Shown here one piece after another: positions 1 to 6,373 of a DNA stretch of 43,809 bases. How positions within the stretch are numbered: position 1 is the first letter of the stretch; every line of letters starts with the position of its first letter. The stretch is from assembly GCA_016219545.1 (NCBI GenBank), contig JACRMH010000026.1:1-43809 (forward strand). The letters run 5' to 3'. The notes under the pieces are model-generated. The model worked only from the letters and a program-made list of their open reading frames with translations. It ran no database searches and was not told the origin of the DNA. Source of the DNA: Chloroflexota bacterium. Its GTDB lineage: Bacteria; Chloroflexota; Anaerolineae; Anaerolineales; Villigracilaceae. Both the position numbers and the translations under genes were made by a program.

Positions 1-72
1 CTCTAAACTCGGCGGCAACAGTTGCGCTTGTTTCATTGTGTATTCTTTGAAGATGACTTTTCCGTTGTTCAT
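1..72 (-). CDS. Transposase N-terminus, IS1182-like (partial, runs off the window)
   Basis: Only 24 codons are inside the window. They read MNNGKVIFKEYTMKQAQLLP and then PSLE, identical to the copy at the other end. The 'Q-x-LLPPSLEEL' pattern is the typical N-terminus of IS1182/IS5-type DDE transposases, which begin with a short domain ending in 'PPSLxELIPxxH'. The catalytic DDE domain lies outside the window, so neither intactness nor activity can be judged. ATG is taken as the start because it follows an AT-rich leader (AATACAATAGAGGG). Confidence 0.7.
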   Translation of the reverse strand, partial: MNNGKVIFKEYTMKQAQLLPPSLE

Positions 73-133
73 CCCTCTATTGTATTAAATTCTTTTTAAA
101 TCGAAAAGGGCTGCCCTCTTTTTGGACAGCCCC
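1..133 (-). mobile_element. 5' end of an IS1182-like insertion sequence (left contig end)
   Basis: These 133 bases are, base for base, the reverse complement of 43670-43802. The outer end starts with GGGGCTGTCC (read on the minus strand). It is followed by a terminator-like hairpin, a short AT-rich leader and the start of a transposase reading off the contig. The element is cut by the window edge, so its other terminus and any target duplication cannot be seen. The family is called from the encoded N-terminus; the insertion sequence itself cannot be named. Confidence 0.8.
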
Positions 134-141
134 TTCTTTTT
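107..141 (+). terminator. Bidirectional hairpin at the IS terminus
   Basis: GGGCTGCCC and GGACAGCCC pair over 9 bp (one G-U) around a TCTTTTT loop, with T-rich tails on both sides. It lies at the outer edge of the insertion sequence and could keep outside transcription from entering the transposase gene. The same hairpin is present at 43671-43700. Confidence 0.6.
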
Positions 142-159
142 GTTTACATCTTTTTATTT

Positions 160-1224
160 TCAACTAAAATCTGCAACCACCTTGCCCCTTCCGCTTTGCT
201 TTGCGCGATACATGGCATGGTCGGCGCGATGCAGCATATCTTCAAGACTGCCGCCCGGCCTGCTGGTGGTAACCCCAAAACTGGCGGTTAACTTTTGAAC
301 TTTACCAAAGGGATGTTCCTTCACCATCAGGCATAGACGCCCGGCAAGGATCCTTGCCTGTTCGCTGTCCGTCCCCGGCAGGACGATCAGAAACTCCTCC
401 CCGCCCCAACGCCCAAGGCTGTCCATTCTTCGGATCGTGTTCTCTGCAAGGTCGGATAAGCTCTTCAAGGCATTATCGCCTGCAAGATGTCCGTGCGTAT
501 CATTGACGTTCTTGAAATAATCCATATCGAACAGGATGATGGAAAAAGGAGTCCCATAACGGACAAAGCGCTCCATCTCCTGTTCCAAAATTCGATATAG
601 GGCACGGCGGTTCAATAACCCTGTCAACGAATCGGTGGTGGCATACTTTTGCTGCAAGGCCCCCATGCGCTGGATCAACAAAGCTGCCAGAGAGAGTCCG
701 GCAATGGGATTGATCCAACGGAAAAGGAGTCCGCTTTCCAGCCTGCCCGAGAAATATAATGACCAAATGTTATAAACCGCCATTATAAATACAACGAGAA
801 AAATATAAACAAAGAATGCCCTGACATAATTCGGGTTCATCGCCAGATATGCCCCCACCATAAAAACAATCAACCATAGGGTCAGGCTGTTGATACTCTC
901 TGCCAGCATGTGGGGAGCGAACAGACCTGAGTGGAGGGCATAGTTCAGGTTCAGTTGTGTGACGATCAGTAAATAAGATGCGTATGAAAAATAAAAAACC
1001 GGATCCACAATCGAAATGGAACGCGGGATGAATTTAACCAGCGCCATAAATAAAGCAAGTTCAACGATCATAAAGATCGCAATATAGAATTGCAGACCGC
1101 TTTTTGCGATAATGAATGCATACAATAGAGTCAGCACGATCCCCGCCGGAAAGGCCAGAAGATAGGTTTGGCGTTTATACTTTGCCATCAGATCGGGGGG
1201 CATGGAATTTTGAGAAGGAAGCAT
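160..1224 (-). CDS. Membrane-bound diguanylate cyclase (GGDEF)
   Basis: Predicted to make cyclic di-GMP from two GTP at the inner membrane. The first ~190 residues hold about six hydrophobic helices with no recognisable named sensor domain. A complete GGDEF domain follows. The signature is GGEEF (about residues 276-280, counted from an upstream in-frame TTG), preceded five residues earlier by RRMD, an intact RxxD product-inhibition I-site. DxLTGLxNRRA and the FDxDxFKxxND metal/base region are also intact, so an active cyclase is expected. ATG at 1224 is preferred over the TTG two codons upstream; neither has a convincing ribosome site. It lies only 55 bp after alaS, behind a strong terminator, so its promoter must lie in that gap. 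Confidence 0.9.
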   Translation of the reverse strand: MLPSQNSMPPDLMAKYKRQTYLLAFPAGIVLTLLYAFIIAKSGLQFYIAIFMIVELALFMALVKFIPRSISIVDPVFYFSYASYLLIVTQLNLNYALHSGLFAPHMLAESINSLTLWLIVFMVGAYLAMNPNYVRAFFVYIFLVVFIMAVYNIWSLYFSGRLESGLLFRWINPIAGLSLAALLIQRMGALQQKYATTDSLTGLLNRRALYRILEQEMERFVRYGTPFSIILFDMDYFKNVNDTHGHLAGDNALKSLSDLAENTIRRMDSLGRWGGEEFLIVLPGTDSEQARILAGRLCLMVKEHPFGKVQKLTASFGVTTSRPGGSLEDMLHRADHAMYRAKQSGRGKVVADFS

Positions 1225-1238
1225 AAGCAATTCTATAC

Positions 1239-1277
1239 TAAAAAATACAGGACGATACTGTTATCGTCCTGTATTTC
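1239..1277 (-). terminator. Strong intrinsic terminator after alaS
   Basis: AATACAGGACGATA (1244-1257) and TATCGTCCTGTATT (1262-1275) form a perfect 14-bp stem with a 4-nt loop. On the minus strand it is followed by a run of six Ts. It starts immediately after the alaS stop codon. Confidence 0.9.
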
Positions 1278-1278
1278 A

Positions 1279-4026
1279 TTATAATTTTTCACCGACCAAT
1301 TTGGCGACCTTGCTCAACACATCAAAGGTCTGTCCCGTATACGGCAAACTGCCTTGCGCGAGATTAGGACGCCCGCCGCCTTTACCGCCAATGCCCGTGA
1401 TGAGATCGCCGGCCTTGAGTCCGCGCTTGACGAGGTCTTCGGTCACCACCGCGATGACGGTTGTCCCAGTCACGAGGACAGCGGCCCCCGCCTTGGGATA
1501 CTTCTCGCGGAACTTATCCGCCAACATTCGCAGGGTATCTACGGTTGAGTCAGGGATTTCAACTGCCAGCACGTTTATGTCTTTGACGGTTTGAACCGTC
1601 GAAAGTCGAAGGTCGAAGGTCGCAAGAGCCTGCTGTGCGCGCAGGTTGGACAGTTCCTTTTTGAGGTCTGAAATTTCATCCTGCAGAGATTCCACTTTAG
1701 CAGGGACTTCATCCACGCTGGATTTCAACACGCCCGCAGTTTGCTTGAGAGTCTTGAAGCGTTTTTGGATCAGGTCATACGCGCCGCGCCCGGTGACCGC
1801 TTCGATACGGCGAATGCCTGCCGCCGCCGAACCTTCGCTAACAATGAGGAAAGCGCCGATGTCTGAGGTGCGGTCGATGTGTGTGCCGCCGCAGAGTTCG
1901 TAGGAATATTTATCATGCTCATCTTCGAGAATGGAAATGGTGCGGACAACCTCGCCATATTTTTCACCAAACAAAGCCATCGCGCCTTCCTTCTTGGCTT
2001 CATCCAGTGACTTGGTCACCTTGACCACGGGCATATCCGCCGCAATCGCATCATTGACCATCTTCTCGACGCGTTCGATCTGTTCGGGGGTCATGCCATC
2101 GGGCTGGGTAAAGTCAAAGCGCAGATGAGTCGGCGCGACAAGAGAACCCGCCTGACGGGCATGGTCGCCGAGGATTTCATGCAGCGCCTTGTGCAGCAAG
2201 TGTGTGGCCGTATGATTGCGCATGATGTTATGACGGCGGACGGTGTCCACTTCGGCGACGACCTTGTCACCTACTTTGGGTTGGCCGGAGATGACCTGTC
2301 CAATGTGCGTGATGATGCCAGCAGCGGCGCGGCGCGTGGAAGTAATTTCGATCTCCCATTCAACTGGGCGGGAAGACCCCGCCCCTACACAACGGATATA
2401 ACCTTCGTCTCCCACCTGACCACCCGACTCAATGTAGAAGCCAGTCTTTGGCAAAATGACCTCAACTTGATCGTCCAGCGAAGCGGAGGAAACAGATTCG
2501 CCGTTGACGATGATGGCTAAAACTTCACCTTCAACACGCGGACTATTGTACGGGTCATATATAACGCCATCTTTGCCCAACTTGGGCGGGGTGACCCCGC
2601 CCCTACCTGACTGTAAATCCTTCAAAATGTTCGCGAAGAATTCTGAATCTTCGCCACCGAGTTTACCCATGGCTTTACCGCCGCCGGAGGCTTTGATGTG
2701 TTCATTCTTTGCGGCATTGAAACCAACTTCGTCAACATCGAGTCTCTGTTCGCGGGCGATGTCACGGCTGATCTCAAAAGGCAGACCGTAGGTGGCGTAG
2801 AGGTCAAAGGCAATGTGACCATCGAGGGTGGTCTTGTTCGAGGTGCGAACTTCGTCGAGCTGATTCTGCAAGTGAGCCGTACCCGCTTCAACGGTCCGCG
2901 CGAAGCGGACTTCTTCCCGAGTCAGGTTATCTAAAATGGTCGCCTTATTCTTTTCGAGTTCAGGATAAAAATCGCCATAGTTTTCAATAAAGGCTTCGGC
3001 GACTTTGGCAAGGAAAGGTTCTTTGAGACCGATCTTGGTGCCAAAGCGCGCGGCGCGGCGGATGATCATGCGTGTGACGTAATTGCGCCCGCCATTGCCG
3101 GGGACAACGCCGTCGGCGATGAGGAAGGCGGCCGAACGCGCGTGGTCGCAGATGACACGATAGGGCGTGAAGTTTGCGTCCATCTCTTTTTCGGAATGAC
3201 CCGTGAGCGAACGCAGAACATCGAGAGCGCCGGTAAAGAGATCGGTTTTGTAATTTGAAGTGACGCCCTGCAAAACAGAGACGATGCGTTCAAAGCCCAT
3301 GCCGGTGTCTACATGTTTGGCGGGCAGGGGTTCGAGGCGGCCGTCTTCAAAAAGATTGTATTGAATGAAAACGTTGTTCCAGAGTTCGAGGTAACGCGTG
3401 CATTCGCCGTTCACGCCGCAGACGTGGTCTTTGCCGCGCATGTTATCGCGTTCTTCGCCGAGGTCAATGTGGATCTCGGAACATGGCCCGCAGGGACCGA
3501 ACTCCGCCATCTGCCAGAAGTTTTCCTTGCGCCCGAAGAACAAAACATGTGACGGGTCGAAACCGGGTTGTGCCTTCCAAATATTTGCGGCTTCATCATC
3601 CTGCGGCACGTTGCCCTTGTCATCGCGGAAACAGGTGGCGTAGAGCTTATCCTTGGGCAAACCCCAGACATCGGTCAGCAATTGCCATGACCATGCGATG
3701 GCTTCCTTTTTGTAATAATCACCAAAGGACCAGTTGCCGAGCATTTCAAAAAAAGTATGATGCGTGTCGTCGCGGCCTACATCTTCGAGGTCGTTGTGCT
3801 TGCCCGCCACGCGCATACACTTCTGCGAGTCCACGGCGCGTTTGTATGGCTTTATATCCGTGCCGATGAAGACATCCTTGAACTGCACCATGCCCGAGTT
3901 GGTGAACAGCAAAGTGGCGTCGCCGCCCGGCACAAGGGACATGGACGGCACGGCGGTATGTCCGTGCTCGACGAAGAAATCTATAAAGTCCTGGCGGATC
4001 TGGTTGCCTGTTAGTTTTTTGCTCAT
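1279..4026 (-). CDS. alaS: Alanyl-tRNA synthetase
   Basis: Charges tRNA-Ala and clears mis-acylated Ser/Gly. The 915-residue protein has the full layout: class II catalytic core (motif 2 region THHTFFEMLGNWSFGDYYK), tRNA recognition domain, editing domain with the zinc-site residues H605xxxH609 and C712GGTH716, then the DHHA1 tail with GGKGGGRPNLAQG. E. coli AlaRS is 875-876 residues. At least part of the excess comes from short repeat insertions: residues 473-483 (RGGVTPP), 547-556 (VGAGSSRP) and a stretch near the C-terminal coiled coil (FDLRLSTVQT). The ATG is preceded by a -10-like TATAAT at 4066-4061. A terminator lies directly downstream. Confidence 0.98.
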   Translation of the reverse strand: MSKKLTGNQIRQDFIDFFVEHGHTAVPSMSLVPGGDATLLFTNSGMVQFKDVFIGTDIKPYKRAVDSQKCMRVAGKHNDLEDVGRDDTHHTFFEMLGNWSFGDYYKKEAIAWSWQLLTDVWGLPKDKLYATCFRDDKGNVPQDDEAANIWKAQPGFDPSHVLFFGRKENFWQMAEFGPCGPCSEIHIDLGEERDNMRGKDHVCGVNGECTRYLELWNNVFIQYNLFEDGRLEPLPAKHVDTGMGFERIVSVLQGVTSNYKTDLFTGALDVLRSLTGHSEKEMDANFTPYRVICDHARSAAFLIADGVVPGNGGRNYVTRMIIRRAARFGTKIGLKEPFLAKVAEAFIENYGDFYPELEKNKATILDNLTREEVRFARTVEAGTAHLQNQLDEVRTSNKTTLDGHIAFDLYATYGLPFEISRDIAREQRLDVDEVGFNAAKNEHIKASGGGKAMGKLGGEDSEFFANILKDLQSGRGGVTPPKLGKDGVIYDPYNSPRVEGEVLAIIVNGESVSSASLDDQVEVILPKTGFYIESGGQVGDEGYIRCVGAGSSRPVEWEIEITSTRRAAAGIITHIGQVISGQPKVGDKVVAEVDTVRRHNIMRNHTATHLLHKALHEILGDHARQAGSLVAPTHLRFDFTQPDGMTPEQIERVEKMVNDAIAADMPVVKVTKSLDEAKKEGAMALFGEKYGEVVRTISILEDEHDKYSYELCGGTHIDRTSDIGAFLIVSEGSAAAGIRRIEAVTGRGAYDLIQKRFKTLKQTAGVLKSSVDEVPAKVESLQDEISDLKKELSNLRAQQALATFDLRLSTVQTVKDINVLAVEIPDSTVDTLRMLADKFREKYPKAGAAVLVTGTTVIAVVTEDLVKRGLKAGDLITGIGGKGGGRPNLAQGSLPYTGQTFDVLSKVAKLVGEKL
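1598..1622. repeat. 7-bp tandem repeat inside alaS
   Basis: Three heptads of the form GTCGAAR (GTCGAAA, GTCGAAG, GTCGAAG) plus a partial GTCG. They encode FDLRLST in the alaS frame near the C-terminal coiled coil. The 4078-4105 array has the same pattern with T for C. Confidence 0.75.
2366..2388. repeat. GC-rich palindromic element in alaS, copy 2
   Basis: GGGCGGGAAGACCCCGCCCC followed by TAC, an imperfect palindrome sharing the 14-mer GACCCCGCCCCTAC with copy 1 (2584-2606). In alaS it is read as V-G-A-G-S-S-R-P, a different codon phase from copy 1. Confidence 0.75.
2584..2606. repeat. GC-rich palindromic element in alaS, copy 1
   Basis: GGGCGGGGTGACCCCGCCC is a perfect 9+1+9 palindrome, followed by CTAC. 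Read on the minus strand it encodes R-G-G-V-T-P-P within alaS, between the tRNA-recognition and editing parts. Confidence 0.8.
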
Positions 4027-4060
4027 ACGAAATGCTCCGAAAAGATGAAATGACTGGCGA

Positions 4061-4066
4061 ATTATA
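4061..4066 (-). promoter_or_regulatory. -10 box of alaS
   Basis: TATAAT on the minus strand, 35 bp upstream of the alaS ATG. A weak -35 (TTCAAC, 18-bp spacer) falls inside the neighbouring 7-bp repeat array. This would start alaS transcription downstream of the small terminator at 4119-4149, so alaS appears to have its own promoter. Confidence 0.5.
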
Positions 4067-4077
4067 CCAAGTGAAAT

Positions 4078-4105
4078 GTTGAAGGTTGAAAGTTGAAGAT
4101 CAAAG
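4078..4105. repeat. 7-bp tandem repeat upstream of alaS
   Basis: Heptads GTTGAAG, GTTGAAA, GTTGAAG and ATCAAAG, then GTCGG. It has the same period and near-identical unit as the array inside the alaS coding region (GTCGAAR), and it sits where the alaS -35 element would be. Confidence 0.65.
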
Positions 4106-4118
4106 GTCGGGGAGAAAT

Positions 4119-4149
4119 AAAAAATCCCGAACCTGTTTAGGATTCGGGA
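4119..4149 (-). terminator. Intrinsic terminator after the small Ala-rich ORF
   Basis: On the minus strand TCCCGAA and TTCGGGA pair, with an inner CCT/AGG extension, followed by TTTTTT. It lies between the 26-codon ORF and alaS. Confidence 0.75.
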
Positions 4150-4170
4150 CTAAATTCCGTTCGTTCAGTC

Positions 4171-4251
4171 TCAAGCCGTGACAGGTTCCCATAACGCGCG
4201 CATAGCAGCGGCGGCTTGAGCGGAAGCGGATGACTTGAAGTTTTGTTCCAT
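4171..4251 (-). CDS. Small Ala-rich ORF upstream of alaS (26 aa)
   Basis: A short reading frame, MEQNFKSSASAQAAAAMRAL followed by WEPVTA and stop; eight of its 26 residues are alanine. A second in-frame ATG at 4260 would add three residues. It is followed 22 bp later by an intrinsic terminator and then by alaS on the same strand. The layout recalls a leader peptide of an attenuator, but alaS seems to have a separate promoter below the terminator, so an independent small peptide is equally possible. No strong ribosome site is visible. I do not recognise the sequence. Confidence 0.4.
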   Translation of the reverse strand: MEQNFKSSASAQAAAAMRALWEPVTA

Positions 4252-4333
4252 GGACGGCATTATATCACTCTGAGATTTAAGTTGGGGGAATTTTTTGGAG
4301 GTGCGCCTCCCCTTAAATAGGACTATTTGGGTC

Positions 4334-4362
4334 TTGAATTTGCCCCTAAAAAGTTGTATAGT
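4334..4362 (+). promoter_or_regulatory. Sigma-70-type promoter of the LuxR-type regulator
   Basis: TTGAAT (4334-4339), 17-bp spacer, TATAGT (4357-4362). It predicts a start near 4369 and a leader of about 145 nt before the regulator. On the other strand a TATACA at 4361-4356 may serve the small Ala-rich ORF. The rest of 4261-4512 holds a small GGAGG/CCTCC hairpin at 4298-4311 and no other gene. Confidence 0.6.
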
Positions 4363-4512
4363 GATTTCGAAATTCAGACGGGCTTTTCAGGTTTAGAGAG
4401 TCCATATCAAAATACTTCCAACAGAAAATAAATTCAACTATGAATAAAAGAAGGGTTATACAGCCCTAACCCAATAACGCCAACTTTATAAGGTTCTCTT
4501 GAGGAAAATAAG

Positions 4513-4740
4513 ATGATCCTATCTGATCTTACTCCGCGTGAATTGGAAATCCTTCAACTGGTCATATCCGGCCGAACCAACAAGGCGATTGCAGCCGAAT
4601 TTTACATCAGCGAAAAAACGGTTGAATATCACCTCGACCGCATCTATACCAAGATCGGCGTACGCACGCGGTTGATGGCGGGGGTTTGGGCAATACGACA
4701 CGGCATGGGGGATGAACTAGGGAAATCCCTAGTTAGATGA
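4513..4740 (+). CDS. GerE-like stand-alone LuxR-type DNA-binding protein
   Basis: A 75-residue protein that is almost entirely a LuxR/GerE helix-turn-helix (LTPRELEILQLVISGRTNKAIA, then SEKTVEYHLDRIYTKIGV). There is no receiver or ligand-binding domain, so it resembles GerE, which acts by abundance rather than by a signal. GAGG lies 9 bp upstream of the ATG. Its last codons (D-E-L-G-K-S-L-V-R) are encoded across a perfect 20-bp palindrome (4715-4734) that sits upstream of the next promoter and recurs at 6287-6306. LuxR-type dimers bind such inverted repeats, so the regulator is the obvious candidate to bind both; that is inference. Confidence 0.85.
   Translation: MILSDLTPRELEILQLVISGRTNKAIAAEFYISEKTVEYHLDRIYTKIGVRTRLMAGVWAIRHGMGDELGKSLVR
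4715..4734. promoter_or_regulatory. Palindromic operator 1 (AACTAGGGAAATCCCTAGTT)
   Basis: A 20-bp inverted repeat (9-bp arms, AA centre) in the 3' end of the LuxR-type gene. It ends 21 bp before the TATAAT at 4756-4761, which puts its centre near -43, the usual place for an activator overlapping the -35. The -35 hexamer position itself (4733-4738, TTAGAT-like) is poor, which fits an activator-dependent promoter. Confidence 0.7.
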
Positions 4741-4755
4741 CCCAATTGTTTATCC

Positions 4756-4761
4756 TATAAT
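4756..4761 (+). promoter_or_regulatory. -10 box of the papain-like protease operon
   Basis: TATAAT, 21 bp after the palindrome and 45 bp before the ATG at 4801. The metzincin promoter (6328-6333) has the same geometry. Confidence 0.65.
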
Positions 4762-4800
4762 GTGGAGGAACTTTCGCTCTTCCCAAAAAAAGGAGAAAAA

Positions 4801-5373
4801 ATGATAAAACGGGTTCTTATCGCCCTGCTTGCCTGCATGATACTTGCAGGTTGCGCCTGCAATCCACCGATCGCCAGTACGCTCGATGTGACCCTGCGCC
4901 CACAGCAAACATCCATGTGGTGTTGGGCGGCCAGCGGTCAGATGGTGATGGAATTTCTCGGTCACGGAGTCGACCAGGCAACCCAGGCCAATAACCGGTT
5001 TGGTCGCACCGACTGTGCCAACTCACCCACACCGGCGGCCTGTGTCAACGGAGGTTGGCCGGAGTTCGACAGATACGACTTCACATTTAATACCACTTCA
5101 GATACAGCCCTAACCTGGGCTCAGGTACGGGAACAAATTTATTGTAAAAAGAAACCCTTTGCCTTTAGCTGGCATTGGGATGGTGGAGGCGGGCACATGA
5201 TGGTCGGTATCGGCTACGCAACCATTGCTTCCACGAACTATGTACTTGTCAATGACCCCTGGGCACCCAATGTAGGCGAGCAAAGCTTTAAAACCTATGC
5301 AGCTTATGTAAGCGGCAGTGGATATTCTCACTGGAATGATTACTACGATGTAACCTATACAGGAGGGAATTAG
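4801..5373 (+). CDS. Papain-like cysteine protease, predicted lipoprotein
   Basis: The start is set at ATG 4801, behind GGAGAAAAA. The N-terminus is a lipoprotein signal with lipobox LAGC (Cys18), so the enzyme should be anchored outside the cytoplasmic membrane. The catalytic Cys lies in MWCWAASGQMVM (C41), followed by His in GGGGHMMVG (H132) and an Asn/Asp in VLVNDPW (N151/D152), the order expected for the papain-like AvrRpt2/C39-type clan. About 190 residues, near the usual domain size, with no extra domain. The next lipoprotein gene starts 2 bp after its stop, so the pair is probably translated together. Confidence 0.85.
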   Translation: MIKRVLIALLACMILAGCACNPPIASTLDVTLRPQQTSMWCWAASGQMVMEFLGHGVDQATQANNRFGRTDCANSPTPAACVNGGWPEFDRYDFTFNTTSDTALTWAQVREQIYCKKKPFAFSWHWDGGGGHMMVGIGYATIASTNYVLVNDPWAPNVGEQSFKTYAAYVSGSGYSHWNDYYDVTYTGGN

Positions 5374-5375
5374 CC

Positions 5376-6038
5376 ATGCGCAGCTTATATCATTCGACAA
5401 TAATTGCCGGCTTGCTCCTTGTCTTGATGATCGCAGGCGCGTGTCAGGCGGGACCGGATTCAGGGTCCAACGGCGAATCATCGGGTCCCCCCTCGAAAGA
5501 TCCGCAGGCTGCGGCTGAACAAGCATTGACGGTCTTTCAACAACTCGTCAACGCTGATAATTTCAAGGCCATGGGCTTTGAGTCAGTTGAAGAGATCAAG
5601 TCCGCTCAATTGGGTCAACCGTTGACCGTATTCCGCGTTCCACTGGATAAACTGCAATCCTTCTCCAAAGACCAGAACCCGGAAGACCTGCTCGTAGATG
5701 TAGGCCGTGTAATATATCCAGTGACGTTTAAAGAGCAGGTGCGATCATCCATTGCGGTTGAAGGCGCGGGTCAGGAATGGCGCGCCACAGATTATGGGAG
5801 TCCCAATTTGATTCGGGCGCTGACCCAATTCACCCAATCCCCCACCGACTTCATTGTCCAAGTTCCGGCATTCAGTCTATATTTTATTGCCCAGCGGTCT
5901 GATAGCGGGCTTGTGCTAACTCCCATCATTGATGATGTCCGCTTCGGTCTAAAGGCCGGTGAGGCCATACCAGCCTCGGTCATATTCGATATCCTTGTGC
6001 CCTTCACCCGAGACTACAACGGTCTGCCGGATGGTTAA
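5376..6038 (+). CDS. Lipoprotein of unknown function, partner of the papain-like protease
   Basis: A 220-residue protein with a lipoprotein signal (LVLMIAGAC) and a Gly/Ser-rich linker, then a soluble alpha/beta-looking domain that I do not recognise. Its Shine-Dalgarno (AGGAGGGAA) lies in the last codons of the protease gene, so expression is coupled. Being encoded directly after a surface protease and lipidated like it, it could be an inhibitor, chaperone or substrate carrier; nothing in the sequence decides which. Transcription probably ends at the hairpin at 6218-6250. Confidence 0.8.
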   Translation: MRSLYHSTIIAGLLLVLMIAGACQAGPDSGSNGESSGPPSKDPQAAAEQALTVFQQLVNADNFKAMGFESVEEIKSAQLGQPLTVFRVPLDKLQSFSKDQNPEDLLVDVGRVIYPVTFKEQVRSSIAVEGAGQEWRATDYGSPNLIRALTQFTQSPTDFIVQVPAFSLYFIAQRSDSGLVLTPIIDDVRFGLKAGEAIPASVIFDILVPFTRDYNGLPDG

Positions 6039-6103
6039 CCCAATCTGATCTTCAAGATATATGCCTTGCGCGGTCATACCTGCGGTTTTGTCTCGCCGTT
6101 TAG

Positions 6104-6173
6104 ACACAGAGTTCGCAGAGAAAATATGAGCTTTTACAGGTCTTTTCTCAAAAATCTCAGTGTGCTTTGTGGC
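6104..6173. repeat. Intergenic imperfect inverted repeat
   Basis: ACACAGAGTTCGCAGAG on the left and CTCAGTGTGCTTTGTGG on the right form an imperfect inverted repeat. It resembles the 'cacagag...ctctgtg' dispersed elements that I know from many environmental bacterial genomes. Only one copy is in the window, so the repeat-family assignment is from memory. Confidence 0.4.
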
Positions 6174-6217
6174 TGATTAAAAGCGCAATTTGTGCCCGTG
6201 TTCAGTATACAAACAGC

Positions 6218-6250
6218 AAACCCCTTCCCTTAATTGGCAAGGGGTTTTTC
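6218..6250 (+). terminator. Intrinsic terminator after the protease/lipoprotein pair
   Basis: AAACCCCTT (6218-6226) pairs with AAGGGGTTT (6239-6247), followed by a T-rich tail. Confidence 0.75.
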
Positions 6251-6286
6251 TTTACAGAGAATCTCAAAAGACAATGGATACAGGGG

Positions 6287-6306
6287 GACTAGGGAAATCC
6301 CTAGTT
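6287..6306. promoter_or_regulatory. Palindromic operator 2 (GACTAGGGAAATCCCTAGTT)
   Basis: Matches operator 1 at 19 of 20 bases (the first base differs). It ends exactly 21 bp before TATAAT at 6328-6333, the same distance as in the first copy. It lies in the promoter of the metzincin operon. Confidence 0.7.
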
Positions 6307-6327
6307 TTATTGACACTTGCAAATCTT

Positions 6328-6333
6328 TATAAT
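6328..6333 (+). promoter_or_regulatory. -10 box of the metzincin operon
   Basis: TATAAT with no good -35 at 17 bp (TTTTAT). The ATG of the next gene is 46 bp downstream, against 45 bp in the sister promoter. Confidence 0.65.
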
Positions 6334-6373
6334 GACTTAAGTTTGATTTATCGTATTTGGAAGGAGAATGATT

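Noticed and set aside
1598..1622. CRISPR-like repeats
   Set aside because: The repeats are 7 bp, tandem and without spacers, and no cas genes occur anywhere in the window.
1301..4048. Many plus-strand reading frames opposite alaS (for example 2125-2520 and 3757-4014)
   Set aside because: They are shadows of the alaS coding strand, with no ribosome sites and no protein-like motifs.
4119..4260. Classical attenuator controlling alaS by an Ala-rich leader peptide
   Set aside because: Not claimed as a feature because a TATAAT for alaS lies downstream of the terminator. Kept only as a finding to test.
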